Source of the DNA: Enterococcus asini ATCC 700915 | GTDB lineage: Bacteria > Bacillota > Bacilli > Lactobacillales > Enterococcaceae | Assembly (NCBI RefSeq): GCF_000407365.1 | Contig: NZ_ASVU01000001.1 | Span: 124,001 to 188,000 of the forward strand | Length of the DNA stretch: 64,000 bases | Reading direction: 5' to 3' | Shown here: piece by piece, positions 56,894-64,000 of the stretch | How positions within the stretch are numbered: the first letter of the stretch is position 1 | Layout: the number at the start of each line of letters is the position of its first letter | The notes under the pieces: model-generated | The model's input: the letters and a program-made list of their open reading frames with translations, nothing else | What the model was told of the DNA's origin: nothing | Database searches by the model: none | Program-made: the position numbers and the translations under genes

Positions 56894-58828
56894 ATGAACG
56901 CCAAAAATTACTACGAGCTATTGTACAAAGAGTTTCAAAGCAAAGAAGATGTCTACACCGAGCTAATCAACTTGGAAGCCATCTTGAATTTGCCCAAGGG
57001 AACCGAGCACTACATCAGTGATCTCCACGGCGAAGCAGACGCCTTTGCCCATACGTTAAAAAACGGCGCCGGCAATATCCGTGAAAAAATCTTTCTGCTC
57101 TTTGAAGATCGCTTGCCAGCAGATTACTTAGAACAACTAGCCCTCTTTATCTATTACCCAGAGGAAAGTTTGAAACGAGAGACGGAAATTTCTAAAGACT
57201 GGTACACCACCCGACTCAGTGAACTGATTGAACTCACGAAGTTTTGCGCCAACAAGTATTCCCGATCGAAATTGCGCAAGGCCTTGCCCCAGTCTTTTAG
57301 CTACCTGCTGGAAGAGTTGATTTACCGCACAGAAGCAGAAGAAAATAAAGCCCAGTACGATGAGGCCATTGTGAATAAGCTGATTCAATTAGGTCAAATC
57401 GATCAGCTCCTAATCGCTTTGTGTCAGACCATTCAACGACTGGTGGTGGATCACTTACACGTGGTGGGAGATATCTTTGACCGGGGCCCGGCCGCCGATC
57501 AGGTCATGGACCTTTTGATAGCCCATCATTCCGTGGATATCCAGTGGGGCAATCACGATATCATCTGGCTGGGGGCGTATGCCGGATCGGCGGTTTGCTT
57601 GATGAATCTTTTGCGCATTGCCGCTCGCTATAACTATCTTTACGAAATCGAGGATACTTACAGTCTAAACCTCCGTCCCCTCTTTACCTATGGGGAAAAT
57701 CACTACCATGAAAATCCAGCCTTTACGCCAGCAAATCGCCAAAACAAGGCCTATGATTTCGAGGATCTTCAAACTCTGGAAAAAGTCCATCAAGCTTTGA
57801 CCACCTTGCAATTTAAGCTAGAAGGACAACTGATTAAACGGCGGCCGGATTTTCATTTAGACAATCGGCGGCTTTTAGAACAGGTGAACTTCTCAGAAAA
57901 TCAGGTCCAAATTGACGGCCACTGGTATCCCTTAACGAATACTTGCTTTCAAACCATTGATCCTAATAATCCCTACGCTTTGACCCCAGAAGAAGAATGG
58001 GTGGTAAAAACCCTTTTAGCTTCTTTCCAAAGCTCGGAAAAGATGCAAAAACATATGGAATTTTTGGCAAAGAAAGGCAGCATGTACCTACTTTATAATG
58101 GTCAACTGCTCTTTCACGGCTGTATTCCTTTGACGATGTCTGGAGAGTTTCAACCGGTAAACATTCAAGGGGTAGCCTATCAAGGAAAGGCTCTGCTAGA
58201 TGAAATGGATCGCTTGCTGCGAAAAGGACTGCAACGCCCCCAGATTCACGATGATTTTGCCACGGATTTCTACTGGTACGCTTGGTGTGGCCGCTATTCC
58301 CCACTCTTCGGCAAGGAAAAGATGACTACCTTCGAGCGCTACTTTATCCAAAAGAAAGAAACCCATCAAGAAACCAAAAATCCTTACTACAAATTACGGA
58401 ACAACAAAGAAACGTGCCAACTGATTTTGGAAGCTTTTGGTCTAACTCATGACAACGCCCATATCATCAATGGCCACACCCCGGTGAAAGCCGAAGCTGG
58501 GGAAAGTCCGATTAAGGCAGGTGGCAAGCTCTTTGTAATCGACGGTGGTCTATCAAAGGCCTATCAAAAAACCACGGGTATCGCTGGTTACACCCTACTC
58601 TACAATTCCATCGGTTTTCAAATCGTCACTCACCAGCCCTTTACTTCCGTGAATGATGTGCTGACTCGTCAAAAAGAAGACTTAGGCGTAAAACACGTAG
58701 TCGACAAAATCGAGGGAAAAACCCTGATTCGGGACACTACGATTGGGCGTAGACTATTGCGCCAAATTGAAGATTTGGAACAGCTTTTAGCTTATTTGGA
58801 AACAGACCCATTGAAAAAAAGCATCTAA
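56894..58828 (+). CDS. fbp: Class III fructose-1,6-bisphosphatase
   Basis: A 644-residue, metal-dependent phosphatase of the Firmicutes type, opening gluconeogenesis. Metallophosphatase motifs are present: HYISDLHGEADAF near residue 38, VVGDIFDRGPAADQ near 190, WGNHDIIWLG near 218 and the later NGHTPVKAEAGESP. The GGAGG ribosome site lies 7 nt before the ATG. Monocistronic, 106 bp before the DUF2798 gene. Confidence 0.96.
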   Translation: MNAKNYYELLYKEFQSKEDVYTELINLEAILNLPKGTEHYISDLHGEADAFAHTLKNGAGNIREKIFLLFEDRLPADYLEQLALFIYYPEESLKRETEISKDWYTTRLSELIELTKFCANKYSRSKLRKALPQSFSYLLEELIYRTEAEENKAQYDEAIVNKLIQLGQIDQLLIALCQTIQRLVVDHLHVVGDIFDRGPAADQVMDLLIAHHSVDIQWGNHDIIWLGAYAGSAVCLMNLLRIAARYNYLYEIEDTYSLNLRPLFTYGENHYHENPAFTPANRQNKAYDFEDLQTLEKVHQALTTLQFKLEGQLIKRRPDFHLDNRRLLEQVNFSENQVQIDGHWYPLTNTCFQTIDPNNPYALTPEEEWVVKTLLASFQSSEKMQKHMEFLAKKGSMYLLYNGQLLFHGCIPLTMSGEFQPVNIQGVAYQGKALLDEMDRLLRKGLQRPQIHDDFATDFYWYAWCGRYSPLFGKEKMTTFERYFIQKKETHQETKNPYYKLRNNKETCQLILEAFGLTHDNAHIINGHTPVKAEAGESPIKAGGKLFVIDGGLSKAYQKTTGIAGYTLLYNSIGFQIVTHQPFTSVNDVLTRQKEDLGVKHVVDKIEGKTLIRDTTIGRRLLRQIEDLEQLLAYLETDPLKKSI

Positions 58829-58943
58829 CCTATCTTTTTGAAAAAAATAATGAAAATATGAAGATTTTTGCTTACGAGGGGCAAAAAAATCTGCTACCAT
58901 AAATTCACTCGGTAAAAAACCGGAATTTAAAGGAGTGAATGTT

Positions 58944-59399
58944 TTGCCAAGAAACAAAAAAGAAGGAATGATTTTTACAGTCTTAATGTGTGGCTTAATG
59001 GTGTTGGGCATGAGCTTGTACAACCTCGCCATCCATGATGCATTAACGGCTAGCGCATTATTTGGTGGGTTTCCCTTAGGATTTATCGTGGCTTTTATTT
59101 TAGATGTTTTCGTCGTAGGGGTTGTGGCTAAAAAAATCGCTTTTCGCCTGCCTGTACCAAAACACAAACCAATTTACATGATTTTAACGATTTCCTCTCT
59201 AATGGTGTTGGGCATGGTAAGTTTCATGTCCGCTTACGGCTTAATCGTAGAAGGTCAAGCCGGCATCTTGTTCAGCAGTGCTTATTTCAAAGCTTGGTTA
59301 ACCAACTTTGTCGTGGCCTTGCCTTATCAATTGCTCATCGTGGGACCATTTTCCCGGAGCATTTTGAAAAAAGTTCAAAACGCCCCAGTGGAAGCATAA
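58944..59399 (+). CDS. DUF2798 family membrane protein
   Basis: A 151-residue protein made of two homologous halves, each with two membrane helices (IFTVLMCGLMVLGMSLYNL and MILTISSLMVLGMVSFMSAY begin each half), the DUF2798 duplicate layout. The TTG at 58944 (MPRNKKEG) is 8 nt from AAAGGAG and matches relatives; a GTG at 58935 overlaps the ribosome site. Function unknown. Confidence 0.85.
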   Translation: MPRNKKEGMIFTVLMCGLMVLGMSLYNLAIHDALTASALFGGFPLGFIVAFILDVFVVGVVAKKIAFRLPVPKHKPIYMILTISSLMVLGMVSFMSAYGLIVEGQAGILFSSAYFKAWLTNFVVALPYQLLIVGPFSRSILKKVQNAPVEA

Positions 59400-59407
59400 A
59401 CAATAGC

Positions 59408-59445
59408 AAAACCCCATCACGAATTAGTTCGTGATGGGGTTTTAT
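59408..59445. terminator. Bidirectional terminator between DUF2798 and ogt genes
   Basis: A perfect 16-bp stem (59408-59423 with 59428-59443) with loop TTAG, ending in Ts on the plus strand and in A-derived Ts on the minus strand. Confidence 0.9.
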
Positions 59446-59497
59446 ACAGCACTTAACTATTTAACTGCAACATCTGCGTCAAAAACTTGTGCCCTAC

Positions 59498-60007
59498 TTA
59501 TTTCAAATGACTAAAGTCTGCGCCTTCTAGTTTTAATAAAGCAATTTTCCGCTCTAAGCCACCGGCGTAACCAGTTAATGAGCCGTCACTTCCTACCACC
59601 CGATGGCAAGGAATCACGATGGATAAAGGGTTGTGTCCCACCGCGCCGCCGATTGCTCGAGGCGATGTGGCTGCACCTTGTTTGGACAAACGGTGGGCCA
59701 GTTCGGCATAGGTAATCGTCTGGCCATAAGGGACTTGGCACAAAACCTGCAACACTCGTTGTCGATAAGCCGTCACTTGGGGATTTAACGGTAATGCCTC
59801 ACTACTAGGAGCATTGCCTTTAAAGTATTCATCCAGCCAAGTGGTGACTTGATCCGAAATTGCGGTTTGCTTTTCCGGGATTGCCCTTAAGTCAAAGCCT
59901 GCACCAAAATATTTTTGATCTTCAAACCACAGACCTAAAAGAGCCGTTTCATCACTAACCAAAATCAGCTGACCTAAAGGCGAAGGATAATTGGTTTTCG
60001 TAAGCAT
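59498..60007 (-). CDS. ogt: Methylated-DNA--protein-cysteine methyltransferase
   Basis: A 169-residue suicide repair enzyme removing methyl from O6-methylguanine. The active-site motif is IPCHRVVG (Cys134), preceded by the helix-turn-helix region RAIGGAVGHNP with the Arg finger. I chose the ATG at 60007, 8 nt after AAAGGAG; upstream residues lack coding character. Confidence 0.95.
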   Translation of the reverse strand: MLTKTNYPSPLGQLILVSDETALLGLWFEDQKYFGAGFDLRAIPEKQTAISDQVTTWLDEYFKGNAPSSEALPLNPQVTAYRQRVLQVLCQVPYGQTITYAELAHRLSKQGAATSPRAIGGAVGHNPLSIVIPCHRVVGSDGSLTGYAGGLERKIALLKLEGADFSHLK

Positions 60008-60072
60008 GATGGACTCCTTTCTTTGTGAACACATCTGTTACTATTGTGATTTCAATAAAGTATACCACGACA

Positions 60073-60108
60073 AAGCGTCCCGAACGCTTAGAAAAGTCCG
60101 GGACGCTT
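60073..60108. terminator. Hairpin after the UvrA-like gene
   Basis: AAGCGTCCCG (60073-60082) pairs with CGGGACGCTT (60099-60108). It lies right after the minus-strand gene, but its minus-strand tail has few Ts, while the plus-strand tail is T-rich. Confidence 0.6.
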
Positions 60109-60115
60109 CTTTTCT

Positions 60116-62362
60116 TTATAAATAACGAGCGGTGATGGACTCTTCTTTGGTCAAGCTCTTCACTGGCCCTGAATACAGGATGCGGCCACCATTTTTACCG
60201 GCTTCCGGACCAATATCCACGATCCAGTCGGCTTGTTTCATGACTTCCACATTGTGCTCAATCACGATAACGGTACTGCCGTTGTCTACTAGTTTCTCCA
60301 ATAATTCCAACAATTCCCCAACGTTGGCCATGTGCAACCCCGTGGTCGGTTCGTCTAAAATATAGAGATTCCCCGATTTGTGGAGTTCACTGGCTAGCTT
60401 GATTCGCTGACACTCCCCACCAGACAAAGTATCCATCATCTGGCCAAGGGACAAGTACCCTAGCCCCACCTCAGCCAGTGTAGCTAAAGTCTTTTGAATC
60501 TTAGGATTTTCAAAGAAGGCCAGCGCTTCACTAACCGTCATCTTCAAAATTTCTACTATATTATAGCCACCTAATTTGTATTGGAGTACTTCGTCTTTGT
60601 ACTGACTGCCGCCACATGCGGTACAAGTGGTTTTGACCCCTTCCATAAATGCCAGCTCCATCACCACATACCCTTTTCCTTGGCAATGTTCACAGGCTCC
60701 GGCAGAGTTAAAGCTAAAGAGCGACTTGTCTACCTGGTATTTTTTGGCGTAACTGTCGCGAATGGCGGTCATGATTTTGGTGTAAGTTGCCAAGTTGGAA
60801 CGAGACGATTTGTGCAAAGCGCTTTGGTCGATAATGATGGATTCCGGGTGTTGCGCCACAAAATCCCCAAAAACCAAAGAGCTCTTACCTGAACCGGCCA
60901 CCCCAGTCACCACGGTGAAGGCTTCTTTGGGAATCTTGACGGAGACATTTTGCAAATTGTTCGTATTGGCATTTTCCACTTGATAGTAATCTGAGCTAAC
61001 GCGCTGATTTTCTTTTAAGGTGAGATCTCGCTTTAAGTAGCGTCCGGTTAAAGTGTCACTGCTTTTCAGCTCCGTAAGACTACCGGTAAAAGTAATCTCG
61101 CCACCTTTACTGCCGGCTAAAGGACCCACATCCACGATAAAGTCCGCCACGGCAATCACATCTGGATCGTGTTCCACTACTAAGACGGTATTGCCCTTGT
61201 CTCGTAGTTTTTGCAACATCCGATTTAAACTTTGCACATCACGAGGATGCAGTCCGGTTCTCGGCTCATCGAATACATAGAGGATATTGTTCAAACTGTT
61301 GTTTGAATACTGGACTACTTTGATTCGCTGAGATTCCCCGCCGGACAACGTGGTCGTCTCCCGAGTCAGGGAGAGATAATCCAGATTCATATCGATTAGA
61401 TTTTGCAGGCGTAAGGTCATTTCATCTAAAATCGGTTGCACTTCTGGCTCATCCAAAGACTGAATGAAACTTAGCAGCTCGCTTAGCTCCATGCGAGCCG
61501 CTTCATCGATCGTAATCCCATTAATTTTACTACTTAATGATTTGGCATTGAGTCGTTTTCCATGACAAGTTTCGCACAGATCCATTATGGTATAATCTGT
61601 CAGTCGCTTTTGGGTGGCTTCCGAGTGTTTACTTAAATCGCGGTCGATAAACAAGCGCTTAAACTTGTAGATAATCCCTTCGAAATCCGTCTTAAAAGTA
61701 CCATCTTTATAGGGCACCATCACTTTTTCTCCGTGACCGTAGAGCAGTTTTTCCAATAATTCTTCCGGGTATAGCTCAAGAGGTAAGTCCAAGTCGAAAA
61801 ACTCCGGAACTGCAAAGGAATTGTAATACCACGTTCCTTTAGCAAAGCTCGGAAACAAAACAGCCCCCTCATTTAAGGACTTACTCATATCCAAGATTTT
61901 CTTCATGTTCGGGGCGATGACCTTGCCGATCCCTTGGCAAGTCGGACACATGCCCTCTGGATCATTAAAGGAATACACATGGGAGAAACCAACAAAAGGT
62001 TTGGCAATTCGGGAATACAACAAGCGCAAGAAACTGTAGATATCCGTCCGAGTACCTAACGTCGAACGAGCATTCCCGCCTAAGCGACGTTGATCCACGA
62101 TGAAAGCTGGAGACAAGTTTTGAATGCTGTCTACTACCGGTTTTTCGTATTTCGGTAAATACGCTTGAACAAAGGTACTGTACGTCTGATTCATCTGGCG
62201 GCCCGCTTCATTGGCAATCGTATCGAAAACAATCGAAGACTTTCCGGAACCAGAGACTCCGGTAAAAATCGTAATCTTGTTTTTCGGAATTTCCAAAGAA
62301 ACGTTCTTGAGATTGTTTTGGCGCATACCCTTTAAAATAATCGTATCGCGTGTGTCTGTCAT
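60116..62362 (-). CDS. UvrA-like ABC ATPase (short excinuclease subunit A paralogue)
   Basis: A 748-residue protein, about 190 residues shorter than housekeeping UvrA (about 940), so it lacks part of the inserted domains. Two ATPase modules: Walker A GVSGSGKSSIVFD and GVAGSGKSSLVFGD; signatures TLSGGESQRIKV and TLSGGECQRIKLASE; Walker B LYVFDEPRTGLHPRD and LYILDEPTTGLHM. Zn-site cysteines are in CPTCQGIGK and in CETCHGKRL and CEHCQGKGY. This group includes proteins linked to resistance against DNA-binding drugs (DrrC-like); I infer a similar accessory role. A terminator lies in its leader. Confidence 0.88.
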   Translation of the reverse strand: MTDTRDTIILKGMRQNNLKNVSLEIPKNKITIFTGVSGSGKSSIVFDTIANEAGRQMNQTYSTFVQAYLPKYEKPVVDSIQNLSPAFIVDQRRLGGNARSTLGTRTDIYSFLRLLYSRIAKPFVGFSHVYSFNDPEGMCPTCQGIGKVIAPNMKKILDMSKSLNEGAVLFPSFAKGTWYYNSFAVPEFFDLDLPLELYPEELLEKLLYGHGEKVMVPYKDGTFKTDFEGIIYKFKRLFIDRDLSKHSEATQKRLTDYTIMDLCETCHGKRLNAKSLSSKINGITIDEAARMELSELLSFIQSLDEPEVQPILDEMTLRLQNLIDMNLDYLSLTRETTTLSGGESQRIKVVQYSNNSLNNILYVFDEPRTGLHPRDVQSLNRMLQKLRDKGNTVLVVEHDPDVIAVADFIVDVGPLAGSKGGEITFTGSLTELKSSDTLTGRYLKRDLTLKENQRVSSDYYQVENANTNNLQNVSVKIPKEAFTVVTGVAGSGKSSLVFGDFVAQHPESIIIDQSALHKSSRSNLATYTKIMTAIRDSYAKKYQVDKSLFSFNSAGACEHCQGKGYVVMELAFMEGVKTTCTACGGSQYKDEVLQYKLGGYNIVEILKMTVSEALAFFENPKIQKTLATLAEVGLGYLSLGQMMDTLSGGECQRIKLASELHKSGNLYILDEPTTGLHMANVGELLELLEKLVDNGSTVIVIEHNVEVMKQADWIVDIGPEAGKNGGRILYSGPVKSLTKEESITARYL

Positions 62363-62399
62363 GAATTGCCCTCCTTTTATTGAACCAGTGTCGACTGCT

Positions 62400-62453
62400 A
62401 GAGACGCAAAAAAACTATCGATTACGCAATAGCAGAATCGATAGACGGTCTCT
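62400..62453 (-). promoter_or_regulatory. Putative transcription attenuator in the UvrA-like leader
   Basis: Within the leader, CTATCGATT / AATCGATAG (62415-62423 with 62436-62444) forms a 9-bp stem followed on the minus strand by seven Ts (62408-62414). An outer arm AGAGAC / GTCTCT (62400-62405 with 62448-62453) encloses it. An intrinsic terminator between promoter and gene suggests conditional readthrough. Confidence 0.65.
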
Positions 62454-62472
62454 TTTTGGTGTTAGATGGTTC

Positions 62473-62501
62473 ATTATACAGATAGACTTCCCCGGTGTAA
62501 A
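62473..62501 (-). promoter_or_regulatory. Promoter of the UvrA-like gene
   Basis: On the minus strand TTTACA (62496-62501), 17-bp spacer, TATAAT (62473-62478, perfect -10), about 110 bp before the ATG. Confidence 0.85.
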
Positions 62502-62518
62502 GGAAAAACCTTTTCAAT

Positions 62519-62550
62519 AAAAAAGCGCCTCTAGCACCAAGACTAGAGGC
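62519..62550 (-). terminator. Terminator after pyrG
   Basis: GCCTCTAG (62527-62534) pairs with CTAGAGGC (62543-62550), followed on the minus strand by a T-rich run. Confidence 0.85.
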
Positions 62551-62562
62551 GATAATTTTAAC

Positions 62563-64000
<1,438 letters not shown>

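Overview
The window looks like a chromosomal segment of a low-to-mid GC Firmicute of the order Lactobacillales, closest in style to the Enterococcaceae. Pointers are the F-type ATP synthase order atpBEFHAGDC followed by a DUF1146 gene, murA and a small epuA gene; the secG-esterase-rnr-smpB block; a copYZA-type copper operon with two cop boxes; class III fructose-1,6-bisphosphatase; a DUF2969 protein; and an enterococcus-like AtpE. This is inference from gene content and remembered family sequences, not a database match. No prophage, transposase, integrase, rRNA or CRISPR array was seen.

Layout. 1-12.7 kb is an anaerobic redox island, mostly on the minus strand: pyruvate:ferredoxin oxidoreductase (nifJ), a two-subunit Nfn-type ferredoxin:NADP transhydrogenase, a flavodoxin, a divergent ECF transporter S component, and a trimeric NADH-linked [FeFe]-hydrogenase operon (hydC-hydB-hydA). 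hydB is interrupted by an in-frame TAG, and HydA has Ser where the usual L1 motif has its second Cys. 12.9-18.6 kb has a solitary pstS behind a PhoP-box-like array, then a Bce-type peptide-antibiotic sensing and export module (ABC transporter plus two-component system). 18.8-21.4 kb has an aminotransferase, a small membrane protein and a Phd/YefM-like protein. 21.5-28.4 kb is a copper-resistance cluster (copY, copZ, copA, multicopper oxidase, copB with a His/Met repeat). 28.4-36.6 kb has galM, two tRNAs, a CBS-ACT protein and a complete branched-chain amino acid ABC transporter (livKHMGF) with a near-consensus CodY box, then a GNAT gene and yidD. 36.7-47.7 kb has a 3D-domain cell-wall protein, epuA, murA, DUF1146, an isolated and divergent SAICAR-synthetase-like gene on the opposite strand, and the ATP synthase operon. 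48-52 kb holds smpB, rnr, esterase and secG. 52-64 kb holds a YjdI/YjdJ-like pair, an alpha/beta hydrolase, an AIM24 protein, pyruvate oxidase, class III FBPase, a DUF2798 protein, ogt, a UvrA-like ABC ATPase with a terminator-bearing leader, and pyrG running off the right edge.

How the genes fit. NifJ would oxidise pyruvate to acetyl-CoA and reduce ferredoxin or flavodoxin. Nfn would couple reduced ferredoxin to NADP(H), and HydABC would dispose of electrons from NADH and ferredoxin as H2. Pyruvate oxidase offers an O2-dependent route from pyruvate to acetyl-phosphate. A PFOR/Nfn/[FeFe]-hydrogenase set is unusual in a lactic-acid-bacterium background, and the lesion in hydB suggests the hydrogenase may be decaying in this strain, unless the base is a sequencing error or the stop is bypassed.
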